34,134 nucleotides of DNA, taken from NCBI GenBank assembly GCA_903846015.1, contig CAIMZS010000058.1:1-34134 (forward strand), given 5' to 3'. Below, piece after piece: positions 1 to 7,061 of this stretch (positions are counted from its first letter, which is position 1; each line of letters begins with the position of its first letter). A program made the translations under genes and the position numbers. Under the pieces are notes generated by a model that made no database searches, had not been told where the DNA came from, and worked only from the letters and a program-made list of their open reading frames with translations. The DNA is from an uncultured Anaerolineae bacterium. GTDB taxonomy: Bacteria > Chloroflexota > Anaerolineae > Anaerolineales > Villigracilaceae.

Positions 1-60
1 GCATATAAAATTCGTATTTACTCACGGCGCTTTTTCCAGGGCTTAACCAGTCAAGTTTCT

Positions 61-136
61 TTGCACGCGAACAAAAGAAAGTATTTGGTTTGCTCCGCAG
101 GTTGAGTTTTGTCAGAGGTTGCCCGACAAAACTCAA
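61..136. repeat. Double-hairpin repeat, copy 1
   Basis: The copy has an upstream arm pair (GCGAAC ... GTTTGC around an A-rich loop), the conserved block CCGCAGGT, then a strong hairpin with 12-bp arms, TTGAGTTTTGTC at 102-113 and GACAAAACTCAA at 125-136. The loop ends with GCCC, as in copy 2. Compared with copy 2 the flanking blocks are conserved while both stem strands have changed together, which points to selection for pairing, in DNA or RNA. Function is unknown. Confidence 0.6.
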
Positions 137-235
137 TAACATCCAGATGCATTGCTGGACAATAGTACAAATTTTATTGTTTAAGTCATCGACTGTATCT
201 AAAAAATTCACCCTGTTTGCAACCTGCAAGCTTCC

Positions 236-312
236 TCGTGCGCAAACGAAAGAAAACGTTGGTTTGCCCGCAGGTATAGATTTGGCCGGGCATCGCCCGA
301 CCAAATCTATAT
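236..312. repeat. Double-hairpin repeat, copy 2
   Basis: This is the second diverged copy of the element at 61-136. The first arm pair is GCAAAC (242-247) with GTTTGC (262-267). The main hairpin pairs TATAGATTTGG (275-285) with CCAAATCTATA (301-311), and an inner stem pairs CGGGC (287-291) with GCCCG (295-299) around a three-base loop. The stem sequence differs from copy 1 on both strands in a compensating way. It could be a REP/MITE-like unit or a structured RNA; the sequence alone does not decide. Confidence 0.6.
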
Positions 313-632
313 AAAAAAACTCCTTTCTACCCTTTTGTAGTATTAACAAGTACACAACCCACATCCTGAACGAAGGGAAGCGCGTTTTTATTAAATATTT
401 CCACATTTTTATGTGACAATTTGACCTAAATCCATAGTGCGCTTCTGGTTTCTCAGTTGCTCATTGGGCTGGCAACATGAATCTTATGAAATTTATGCCA
501 TACCAATGACTTACACAGTCCAAAAAGGGTCAAACGATAGCCCTTAAGTGGCGAAAATTACCCGAAAGATCAAGCCAAGGGTGCGGAATGTGGGACACAA
601 AATTTTGCCCGGTGAGTAAATACTCTATACCC

Positions 633-669
633 TTGACAGCAATGTTAATATAATATACATTTATGTATA
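633..669 (+). promoter_or_regulatory. Promoter and operator-like palindrome of the abiE pair
   Basis: A perfect -35 hexamer TTGACA lies at 633-638. A -10 candidate lies 15 to 17 bases downstream (TATACA at 654-659 or TACATT at 656-661). Over the same bases is a perfect inverted repeat, TATACAT at 654-660 and ATGTATA at 663-669, with two bases between. AbiEi-type antitoxins of the AbiE family are known to repress their own operon by binding inverted repeats, so this palindrome is a good candidate operator; that assignment is inference. Initiation here would leave almost no leader before the ATG at 672. Confidence 0.5.
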
Positions 670-671
670 CT

Positions 672-1346
672 ATGCTGACACAAGCCCAAGCCCAGAAATT
701 TGCCCTGGAACAACAAACTGTGGTTGATAACGTTCTAAAAGAACATTATCAAATGTTTATGTTGGATATTTTATTCAACGCCCCATTTGAAAGCAGGATG
801 GTTTTTAAAGGCGGGACAGCCTTAAGACTGGCATATGGCTCAGTCCGGTTCTCCGAAGACCTGGATTTTTCCCTGCTGGATGAAGTCGCTTTTTCAGATT
901 TCGACCAGGCAATAAGGAAAATTGAAAAAATTATCCCGGGCTTAGTCATTAAAGATATTCACGAGAAATATTTCAACCTGTATGCAAGAGTGGTTATCAA
1001 TGTTGAATATCGACCAATTCCCATTGGAATCAGGGTTGAAGTCAATAAACACACGCGGGATTTTGAACACAGTGTCGCTCTGATCAAAAGCCCCTTCAAC
1101 AACCTGGAAGTGATAGGCAGGGTTTACGCCCTGGAATCAATCTTGAAAGACAAGATCCGCATCATTGAAAACCAGGAACGCCGGGAACCCCGCGACCTGT
1201 TTGACGCCTGGTATATCAGCCAAAAATTGGGACGCGATCTGGTCATCAAGGATGAATATAAATACGATCAAAAGGAGTTGCTGGACAGCTTGAACCATTT
1301 TCTCCCCAAGAATCAGCGTAAAGTAATCGAGTTATTCAGAAAATGA
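672..1346 (+). CDS. abiEii: AbiEii-type nucleotidyltransferase toxin
   Basis: The protein is a nucleotidyltransferase-fold toxin of the AbiEii/AbiGii (DUF1814) family. These act in the cytoplasm, block growth in type IV toxin-antitoxin systems and can give phage resistance by abortive infection. The family signature is clear at residues 47-66: KGGTALR followed by RFSEDLDF, with the GG pair and the metal-binding D-L-D. The 224-residue length is normal for the short class. An ATG at 663 is also in frame, but 672 gives the family-like start MLTQAQ. Neither has a Shine-Dalgarno sequence, and the promoter position suggests a near-leaderless message. The stop overlaps the next start as ATGA, so the two genes are translationally coupled. 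The toxin comes first, the reverse of the usual abiEi-abiEii order. Confidence 0.88.
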   Translation: MLTQAQAQKFALEQQTVVDNVLKEHYQMFMLDILFNAPFESRMVFKGGTALRLAYGSVRFSEDLDFSLLDEVAFSDFDQAIRKIEKIIPGLVIKDIHEKYFNLYARVVINVEYRPIPIGIRVEVNKHTRDFEHSVALIKSPFNNLEVIGRVYALESILKDKIRIIENQERREPRDLFDAWYISQKLGRDLVIKDEYKYDQKELLDSLNHFLPKNQRKVIELFRK

Positions 1347-1918
1347 AACGACAAGAATTAACCCAAAAAGTGGAAGCCTTGGGGAAAAATTTCTTCAGCA
1401 TGAAAGACCTGAAGAAATTATTTCCTGAAGAAAGCTATCTCAGGATTTCCGTCAAAAGAATGCTGGATGCAGGGGTGATTTTTAAAATCGCTCATGGTTT
1501 TTACGCATTAAAACAGGAAAAGCTGGATGTCGAGAAATTAGCCACCCAGCTTTATTACCCGAGCTATATCAGTTTTGAAAGTGCTTTATCAAAATATGAT
1601 GTGATCAATCAAGGGATGTATGGATTGTCTCTCGCTACTACTCGCCACTCAAAAAAAATAGCTTTAGCCGGGATAGATTGTGAATATTCCCAACTAAGAC
1701 CAGCTTTGTTTTTTGGCTTTGATCTGGTGAATGACACCTACCTGGCGCAGGCAGAAAAGGCTTTTTTGGATTTGATCTATTTGATGTGTCTGGGCAAACG
1801 GAAGGGAAATACATCCGAATGGGAACTGGATGTTCTGAACCAAAAGAAACTGGTGGAATATGTAGCTTTCTATCCAGATGCCGTCAAGAAGCAAATTGCA
1901 ACTATGGGGCTTCTGTAA
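1343..1918 (+). CDS. abiEi: AbiEi-like antitoxin with winged-helix N-terminus
   Basis: This is the probable partner of the AbiEii toxin. The N-terminal 60 residues read as a winged-helix domain (FSMKDLKKLF, then YLRISVKRMLDAGVIFKIAHGFY), as in AbiEi antitoxins, which bind operator DNA. The rest contains the block YPSYISFESALSKYDVI typical of AbiEi-family proteins, where the C-terminal part provides antitoxicity. It overlaps the toxin stop by four bases. In known AbiE systems the antitoxin neutralises the toxin without a stable protein complex and represses the operon; that role here is inferred from family and context. The stop codon lies inside the left arm of a terminator palindrome. Confidence 0.82.
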   Translation: MKRQELTQKVEALGKNFFSMKDLKKLFPEESYLRISVKRMLDAGVIFKIAHGFYALKQEKLDVEKLATQLYYPSYISFESALSKYDVINQGMYGLSLATTRHSKKIALAGIDCEYSQLRPALFFGFDLVNDTYLAQAEKAFLDLIYLMCLGKRKGNTSEWELDVLNQKKLVEYVAFYPDAVKKQIATMGLL

Positions 1919-1958
1919 AAGTAGAGGGAGTGATCAGTTGATCACTCCCTCTACTTTT
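1917..1958. terminator. Bidirectional terminator, 20-bp perfect arms
   Basis: Positions 1917-1936 and 1939-1958 are perfect reverse complements separated only by GT. The left arm begins with AAAA and the right arm ends with TTTT, so the hairpin would work as an intrinsic terminator in both directions. It closes the abiE operon and would also shield it from transcription entering from the right. Confidence 0.85.
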
Positions 1959-1970
1959 CTAACTCTACTT

Positions 1971-2177
1971 TTAACTTTCAAGTTTCTGGGGAGGCTTTTT
2001 ATCTTCATCTTCTAAAGATGCCTTCATGTCACTCTCAACTTTGATGGGAACAAGCAGTGCATCGAACAAATTAATCGAGCGTAATCGTAAATCAAATCGG
2101 ATGCGGTGCAAATTTTCGGTGAAAAGAGTAGGGTAGAACAGGTCTGCCGGATGACAGGGCCCACATCGCAGCGACCG
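1971..2177 (-). pseudogene. Possible C-terminal remnant of an unknown gene
   Basis: On the minus strand a frame is open from 2177 down to a TAA at 1971-1973 and has no start codon. Its translation has the look of a real protein tail: a CGPCHP block, then FTENLHRIRFDLRLRSI, ending with a charged DEDKKPPQKLES. I do not recognise the family. It overlaps the plus-strand metallo-hydrolase remnant at its right end, so at least one of the two is decayed. It may also be chance; the amino-acid composition is the only evidence. Confidence 0.25.
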
Positions 2178-2352
2178 TCAATCACAGCCATACCAGCGCC
2201 GTAGCCAAACTGGCTGCAAAAGCACAGGCCAAGCGCCTGATTTTGATCCACAAAAACCCGCCAGCTGGGTGATTAAGCCCGATCTGCCAGCCGTCCGTAA
2301 AATCTTGCCAGATATCGAGATTGGTTACAATGAAATGGAAGTCGGCTTCTGA
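2150..2352 (+). pseudogene. Remnant of a metallo-beta-lactamase-fold hydrolase C-terminus
   Basis: Two plus-strand frames join into one plausible protein end. The first gives NHSHTSAVAKLAAKAQAK then RLILIHKNPPAG, and after a one-base shift near 2270 the second gives WVIKPDLPAVRKILPDIEI and GYNEMEVGF before a TGA at 2350. The order HxHTSA, a helix, (R)LILIH and a final I-GY-M-V-F block resembles the C-terminal end of MBL-fold metallo-hydrolases such as RNase Z-like proteins. Nothing of the metal-binding HxHxDH N-terminal half is present. I read it as a truncated, frameshifted gene. Confidence 0.45.
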
Positions 2353-2406
2353 GAATATGTTCTGCCCCATAGAGTCAGGTCAATCTAACTTTTAAAGGAA
2401 CACAGC

Positions 2407-2787
2407 GTGTATCTAAAAGAAATCTGGCGTTATCCGGTCAAAACCATGGCTGGCGAGAAATTACAGCGGGTAGAGCTCGGGCCGCTGGGTATCGCAGGGG
2501 ACCGCGTGATCCATGTCGAAGATGCGCGCGGACGAGTGGTCACATCACGCTCACATCCGCGCTTTCTGGGGCACACCGGCTCGCTGGATGCGCAAGGCGA
2601 AGTTCTGGTGGATGGCCGCCCGTGGCAAAGCGCAGAGGTGGCCGCCGAGGTGCTGGACCAGTTGATCGTAAGTCTGCCGGTCTGGACCATCGCCGAAACG
2701 CGGGTCACGCCGCTGGTCGATTTCAGCGAGCGCCGGGCCAATATGCAGATGTTTGTGCAGCGCTTTGCCAGCCCCCCGGACAGGTAA
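2407..2787 (+). pseudogene. Truncated MOSC-domain protein (N-terminal barrel only)
   Basis: The start is a GTG with AAAGGAA at 2394-2400, six bases upstream. Residues 1-82 match the MOSC N-terminal beta-barrel: YLKEIWRYPVKTMAGEKL, GIAGDRVIHVEDARGRVVTSR and HPRFLGH are classic for the family. MOSC proteins carry molybdenum-cofactor sulfurase-type domains of about 250-280 residues and transfer sulfur to metal centres. Here the reading frame ends after 126 residues and the last 44 residues do not look like the family. The catalytic MOSC domain with its conserved cysteine is missing. It is likely a deletion product in a stretch of decayed genes rather than a working enzyme. Confidence 0.6.
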
Positions 2788-3047
2788 CCCCGGCAGGACA
2801 GAGCAGCCGGACCGGAAGAGCCAGCTCGGGAACAACCTCTTATTAAGCGTGTTTGAGTGTGGTTCAATTTTTCGCAATAACTGATTCCCCATCGCCATCC
2901 CCCCGCCCCAGTCTCTTGACTCAACCCCTCTGTCTATCCGGCACAGGTGAAATTGGTGAAACGCGCCTTGGAAGATAAGGGGGCTGGGTGGGAAAACTTG
3001 GATACAATTTCCGAAAAGCTGCACCGCACCCAATTGGAAATTACCTA
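2788..3047. other. Intergenic stretch without recognised features
   Basis: Between the truncated MOSC gene and the regulator promoter I see no coding pattern on either strand, no RNA gene and no clear terminator. The minus-strand open frames across it are shadows of the GC-rich MOSC fragment. Confidence 0.4.
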
Positions 3048-3077
3048 TTGACTTTTGACCAAATTCAACTATATAAT
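3048..3077 (+). promoter_or_regulatory. Promoter of the LacI-regulated transport operon
   Basis: TTGACT at 3048-3053 and a perfect TATAAT at 3072-3077 are separated by 18 bases. Transcription would begin near 3084 and give a leader of about 290 bases before the regulator gene. An operator-like palindrome at 3089-3104 sits just downstream of the predicted start, a position where a bound repressor would block initiation. Confidence 0.6.
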
Positions 3078-3088
3078 GATAGCGTTGA

Positions 3089-3104
3089 TGTAAAACGTTT
3101 AACA
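3089..3104. promoter_or_regulatory. LacI-family operator candidate 1
   Basis: The 16-mer TGTAAAACGTTTAACA is a near-perfect palindrome with the central CG step typical of LacI/GalR-family operators (seven of eight positions symmetric). It lies directly after the -10 box at 3072-3077. A second site of the same design is at 3332-3347. Confidence 0.65.
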
Positions 3105-3331
3105 ATGCTTGTCTGACAAATAGCAACGCAAAACCAAATTCATCCAAATCTTATCTTTCCTATCCCATTTCTGTTTTTCAAAACACTCCGGGACAACAAT
3201 AAATTCGTAGAACCCGTGGTTATTAACTGAAATGGGCATTCAAATTGATGTATTGAAGCTCGCCAGCCGGTAAAGCAGGCTAATATGGCTTCGAGACGTA
3301 ATGCATCGTTGTATTCTTGGTGTCTATAAAT

Positions 3332-3347
3332 TGTTAATCGATTTACA
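3332..3347. promoter_or_regulatory. LacI-family operator candidate 2
   Basis: The 16-mer TGTTAATCGATTTACA shares the pattern TGTWAAWCGWTTWACA with the site at 3089-3104, apart from its own asymmetric position. It lies 30 bases before the regulator's ATG. Two sites with centres 243 bases apart would allow looping by a tetrameric or paired repressor, as known for LacI itself; looping here is inference. Confidence 0.6.
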
Positions 3348-3377
3348 CATCTCAGTCTTCTTTGGAAAAGAAAATTT

Positions 3378-4382
3378 ATGACGATCAAGAAAATTGCGGA
3401 AATGACTGGATTATCGACAGCGACGGTATCCCATGTGCTGCACGGAAAGCGCAAGGTTTCTGATATCAGCCGGGAAAAAGTCCTACTGGCAGCTCGCGAG
3501 ATTGATTATCGACCCAACCTTGCCGCGCAAATGTTGAGAACTCAAAAATCCAACACGATCGCGCTGGTATTTCCAACCGAAGAATCCAACCGCAATGCTA
3601 ATTATTTCTATATGGATGTTCTTCTGGGGATTCGCAAAAAACTTTGGGAAACAGATTATTTTGTGATCGTTTCGAATTATGGCGCATCGACGGATAGCGA
3701 GCGCAGTTTACGAGCAGTGGAATTATTGAAGAAGCAGTGGGTCGATGGGATTATCCTGGTGCCATCCTCTCGTAATCCTAACCAGTTGACCGTCTTGCGA
3801 GAAATTGGTGTGCCTTTTGTGCTGCTGGACAGACGTGTGGATGGTTCGGATTTCAGCTGCGTGGATTCGGATAATGAAAAAGGTGCTTACGAAGCAGTAT
3901 CGCTGCTGGCCCGTGCCGGCAAGAAGAAAATCGGGTTGATTGGCGGCGGGATCAGGGTCTCAACAGGAACATCCCGCTACAACGGATATCAAAGGGCCAT
4001 ACGCGATTGCGGTTTCGACTATGAAGACAAGTATGTAATCCTGGCTGAAACATATTCAATTGAAAGTGGTCGCATTAACGCCAGGGAAATGCTAAATCGA
4101 GGTGTTGATGGAATGTTTATCTCTGACAACGTGCTCACCATGGGTGCCTTTTTGGAATTGAACAGCCTGGGTGTCAAAATTCCGGCTGATGTCGGGATTA
4201 TTGGCTACGATGACTTTGATTGGATGAACATGATCGCGCCACCTCTGACGACGGTCAAACAACAGGCCTATCAAATGGGCTATGTCGCCGCAGAAATGAT
4301 GCTGCGCAAACTAAAAGGTATGGATGTTAGTGAAAAAGTAATGCTGGATACGAGCATCGTCATGCGAAAATCACACGGATAA
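3378..4382 (+). CDS. LacI-family transcriptional regulator
   Basis: The protein is a DNA-binding repressor or activator of the LacI/GalR family with normal length (334 residues). Residues 1-55 form the helix-turn-helix and hinge helix: TIKKIAEMTGLSTATVSHVL, then YRPNLAAQMLRTQKSNTIAL. Residues 60-330 form the periplasmic-binding-protein-like effector domain, with VDGIILVPSS, the PFVLLDR strand and the closing block DVGIIGYDDFDWMNMIAPPLTTVKQ. The effector cannot be read from sequence. It is the first gene of a plus-strand operon encoding a peptide-type importer and a peptidase, with two matching palindromic sites upstream, so it most likely controls that operon and itself. The ribosome binding site is weak (GGAAAAG at 3363-3369). 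Confidence 0.93.
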   Translation: MTIKKIAEMTGLSTATVSHVLHGKRKVSDISREKVLLAAREIDYRPNLAAQMLRTQKSNTIALVFPTEESNRNANYFYMDVLLGIRKKLWETDYFVIVSNYGASTDSERSLRAVELLKKQWVDGIILVPSSRNPNQLTVLREIGVPFVLLDRRVDGSDFSCVDSDNEKGAYEAVSLLARAGKKKIGLIGGGIRVSTGTSRYNGYQRAIRDCGFDYEDKYVILAETYSIESGRINAREMLNRGVDGMFISDNVLTMGAFLELNSLGVKIPADVGIIGYDDFDWMNMIAPPLTTVKQQAYQMGYVAAEMMLRKLKGMDVSEKVMLDTSIVMRKSHG

Positions 4383-4412
4383 ATCTTACTTCATTTCATA
4401 AGGAAGGTCGCC

Positions 4413-5177
4413 ATAAAAAAAACCAGGATTTTGTTCGCAGGTGAATCCGCAATGATCTCAACCACCCATATCAAGGGAGTCGATGCTTTTACCCATTACA
4501 GTTATGGTGAAGCTGCCCGTTATATTCTCCCCAAATTAAGAGAAAACGATATTGAGGTGGACTACATTCCTTGCCATGATGTGATGGCAAAATTCCCCCT
4601 GTCCGTCGAAGAATTAAATGTTTATGGCTGTGTTGTGATCAGCGACCTGGGAAGCAACAGCCTGCTATTCCATCCCAATGTACTACGCTCGCAAAGCATG
4701 CCCAACCGGCTACAGGTTTTGCGAGATTACGTCAAAGGCGGTGGTGGTTTTCTGATGATCGGCGGGTATATGTCGTTTGCAGGCGTCGAGAATAAGGCTC
4801 GATTTCACGAAACAGAGCTTGAAGAGTGCATGCCAGTTGAGATACTGGACCATGATGACAGAGTGGAACTGCCGCAAGGATTTTGCCCGAAGGCTGTCGA
4901 ACCTGAACACCCGATTCTTAAAGGGCTTCCGACGGTATTCCCGACAATGCTTTTTTACAACAAAACCATCCTTAAACCCGGCGCAAAGCTGCTGCTCGTA
5001 AACAATGAGAGCAATCGCTATGATCCCATCCTGGCGGTCTGGGAGTATGGTCAGGGTCGTTCGGCAGCTTTCACGCCCGACTGCGCCCCTCACGGCGCGC
5101 CGCCAGAATTTCTGAACTGGGAATACTATGGGAAATTCTTTGCAAATACCATCCGTTGGTTGGGTGGTGAAAAATGA
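4413..5177 (+). CDS. Glutamine amidotransferase-like protein, probable AUA start
   Basis: The protein resembles the putative glutamine amidotransferase family of class-I GATase fold (PF07090 type). The N-terminus KKTRILFAGES and the blocks VDYIPCHDVM, YGCVVISDLGSNSLLF and GGGFLMIGGYMSF are typical, and the C-terminal part has AFTPDCAPHGAPPEF. Enzymatic role is unproven in this family; no amidotransferase partner domain is present. The Shine-Dalgarno AGGAAGG (4401-4407) is five bases from an ATA codon at 4413, exactly where relatives have their initial Met-Lys-Lys. The next usable start, TTG at 4431, is 23 bases from it and would delete the first beta strand. It lies 30 bases after the regulator stop and is part of the transport operon. 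Confidence 0.75.
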   Translation: MKKTRILFAGESAMISTTHIKGVDAFTHYSYGEAARYILPKLRENDIEVDYIPCHDVMAKFPLSVEELNVYGCVVISDLGSNSLLFHPNVLRSQSMPNRLQVLRDYVKGGGGFLMIGGYMSFAGVENKARFHETELEECMPVEILDHDDRVELPQGFCPKAVEPEHPILKGLPTVFPTMLFYNKTILKPGAKLLLVNNESNRYDPILAVWEYGQGRSAAFTPDCAPHGAPPEFLNWEYYGKFFANTIRWLGGEK

Positions 5178-5241
5178 TCAATTTCCGCGGGGAAATTTCA
5201 CCGTCTTTTACCGTCTCGAAAGCCAATAAAGGAGAAAAGAA

Positions 5242-6975
5242 ATGAAAAAAGCTTTTACACTTTTACTGTTGGTCGTGATGATAGTGACAGCACTTTCGAG
5301 CTGTTCAACGCCCACGGCCCAACCTGTCGTTCAAGAGCCTGCTGCAACCGAACCCCCGGCTGCGCCCGCTCCGACCAAAGTGCCTGAAACTGCTGTCCCT
5401 GCCCCCGCCCCAACCGAAGCAGCTGTGCCTCTGACCCTCAAAGTAGGCCTGAGCACCGAAGCGATCTCCATGGATCCGCATGTCGGCAACGATTCGAATA
5501 CATCTACTGCGCTGATGCTGCCCTACGAAGGCCTGCTCAACGTCGTCAATAACAAAATCGAACCCGGTATGGCTAAAACGTACGAGGTTTCTGCAGATGG
5601 TACCGTTTACACTTTCCATCTGCGCGATGCAAAATGGTCTGATGGGAAGCCCGTTACCGCCAGCGATTTCGCCGATACCTTTAAACGCATGCTTACCAGA
5701 AAAGATGCGATGGACCTGGCTTACCTGATTTTCCCGATCAAGAATGCACAGCCCATCAACGCTGGTACCATGGATATCAAAGAACTGGGTGTGCAGGTCG
5801 TTGATGAAAAGACCCTGGTGATCACACTTGGCGCTGCCTATCCCTTCATGGTCACCCTGTTTGCATCCAGCCCAATGTACCCCATCCGAATTGACCTGGC
5901 TGAGAAATATGGAAATGCATATGGCTCTGATGCTGATAAGATCGTCAGCAATGGTGCGTACATTCTCAAAGAATGGGCGCATGGCGACCGGATGGTTTTT
6001 GTCAAAAATCCTGACTATTGGAATGCGGCTGCCATCAAGTTTGACGAAGTGACGCTTCTCCAGGTTACCGATCCCAACACGTTGAAAAATATGTATGATA
6101 CGGGTGAGATTTTCTGGATGGACGTGCCCTCCGATATGATCGCTTCGTATAAAGACAGCCCGGATTTCCAATTTTATGCTAGCGGTCGTGTCACCTTCCT
6201 CGCGCTGAGCTTTAAAGGCACCAGCCCGGCAGCCGCCAAGGTCATGCAGAACCGCAATTTCCTGATGGCGCTGTCCTACTCCATTGACCGGCAAGCTCTT
6301 GTGGACGCGATGTTCCCAACCAACGAGCCGTTTACCGGCGTGATCAACCCGGTCATTTCTAATGAACTGGGCGGCAAGTGGGGTGATACCTACAATGTTA
6401 CGGATGTATACCATAAGGTCAAGGCAGATCCTGCCGCTGCAAAGGCTTACATCCAGAAGGCTTGCGATGAACTCGGTTACAAATCGCCTGCCGATATGCC
6501 CGTCTTTGACTTCCTGACAACCACGCCAGAAATTCAACGCACGCTGGCTGAATATTTCCAGAGCACCTGGGAACAGACTCTAGGCATCAAGATAGCGATC
6601 CGCCAGTTGGAAAATGCCCAATACTGGGAGAATCTGTACAACCAGCCTTATGATATCGTCCGCACTGGTTGGGGTCCTGACTATGATGACCCGTTTACCT
6701 ATCTGGATATGTGGGACAGCCGCGGTGGTTGGAACAAGACCGGTTGGACCGGCGAGGCTTACTATAACCTGATTACTGCCGCCAACAAAGAAGCTGACTT
6801 CAAAAAGCGCAATGATATGTTCTTTGAAGCAGAGAAGATCCTGCTAACCGAAGCACCCATCATTCCATTGTATGTGGCCCGAGGCGCACTGGTCTTGAGT
6901 CCGAAGATGAAGGACGTCAGCATCAATACCTTCGGCGCCCGTTTTGACTTCAGATACGCAACCTTCGCCAAGTAA
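5242..6975 (+). CDS. Family-5 ABC substrate-binding lipoprotein (peptide/nickel type)
   Basis: This is the extracytoplasmic solute receptor of the ABC importer encoded downstream. The N-terminus is a lipoprotein signal: KK, a hydrophobic core, then the lipobox LSSC with Cys21 as the lipidated residue. Residues 22-65 are a Pro/Ala/Thr-rich spacer that would hold the receptor off the membrane. The mature domain shows SBP_bac_5 features: LSTEAISMDPHVGND, LRDAKWSDGKPVTASDF, NPDYWNAA and the C-terminal WGPDYDDPFTYLDMW. The family binds oligopeptides, dipeptides, nickel or oligosaccharides, and the pocket specificity cannot be read here. GGAGAAAAG precedes the ATG. The 577-residue length is normal. 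Confidence 0.93.
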   Translation: MKKAFTLLLLVVMIVTALSSCSTPTAQPVVQEPAATEPPAAPAPTKVPETAVPAPAPTEAAVPLTLKVGLSTEAISMDPHVGNDSNTSTALMLPYEGLLNVVNNKIEPGMAKTYEVSADGTVYTFHLRDAKWSDGKPVTASDFADTFKRMLTRKDAMDLAYLIFPIKNAQPINAGTMDIKELGVQVVDEKTLVITLGAAYPFMVTLFASSPMYPIRIDLAEKYGNAYGSDADKIVSNGAYILKEWAHGDRMVFVKNPDYWNAAAIKFDEVTLLQVTDPNTLKNMYDTGEIFWMDVPSDMIASYKDSPDFQFYASGRVTFLALSFKGTSPAAAKVMQNRNFLMALSYSIDRQALVDAMFPTNEPFTGVINPVISNELGGKWGDTYNVTDVYHKVKADPAAAKAYIQKACDELGYKSPADMPVFDFLTTTPEIQRTLAEYFQSTWEQTLGIKIAIRQLENAQYWENLYNQPYDIVRTGWGPDYDDPFTYLDMWDSRGGWNKTGWTGEAYYNLITAANKEADFKKRNDMFFEAEKILLTEAPIIPLYVARGALVLSPKMKDVSINTFGARFDFRYATFAK

Positions 6976-6988
6976 TTTGTGACTTCCT

Positions 6989-7027
6989 GTTGGGGTCGAT
7001 TAGCTCCCCCGCCTAATCGGCCCCAAC
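6989..7027 (+). terminator. Intra-operon hairpin between receptor and permease genes
   Basis: Positions 6989-7003 pair with 7013-7027 in a 15-bp stem (one T-G wobble) around a nine-base C-rich loop. The following sequence ATTCTTTTATATTC is only partly T-rich. It therefore looks like a leaky terminator or an RNA-end stabiliser, as is common after the binding-protein gene of importer operons, and would give more receptor than permease. Confidence 0.7.
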
Positions 7028-7061
7028 CATTCTTTTATATTCTTAGAAACGGATCACCTTC

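Larger units (their letters stand above)
14..623. repeat. Gene-free region bracketed by 12-bp inverted repeats
   Basis: The 12-mer GTATTTACTCAC at 14-25 recurs in inverted orientation (GTGAGTAAATAC) at 612-623. Between them I see no credible gene: the one short open frame at 90-314 runs through the hairpin repeats and has no ribosome binding site. The interval holds two copies of a double-hairpin repeat, listed separately, then AT-rich sequence without visible features from about 315 to 600. The layout resembles a small non-autonomous mobile element or its remnant, but no transposase and no target duplication are visible, so this is only a possibility. Confidence 0.35.

Noticed and set aside
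61..312. Integron attC sites or a CRISPR array as explanation of the hairpin repeats
   Set aside because: Only two diverged copies exist, the spacing does not fit a CRISPR array, and attC-type RYYYAAC/GTTRRRY core pairs are not found.
90..314. A 74-codon plus-strand open frame in the first gene-free region
   Set aside because: It runs through both arms of the hairpin repeats, has no ribosome binding site and shows no protein-like pattern.
5305..6537. A 410-codon minus-strand open frame inside the receptor gene
   Set aside because: It is antisense to a strongly recognised substrate-binding protein and its composition (many His, Arg and Gly) is typical of a shadow of GC-rich coding DNA.
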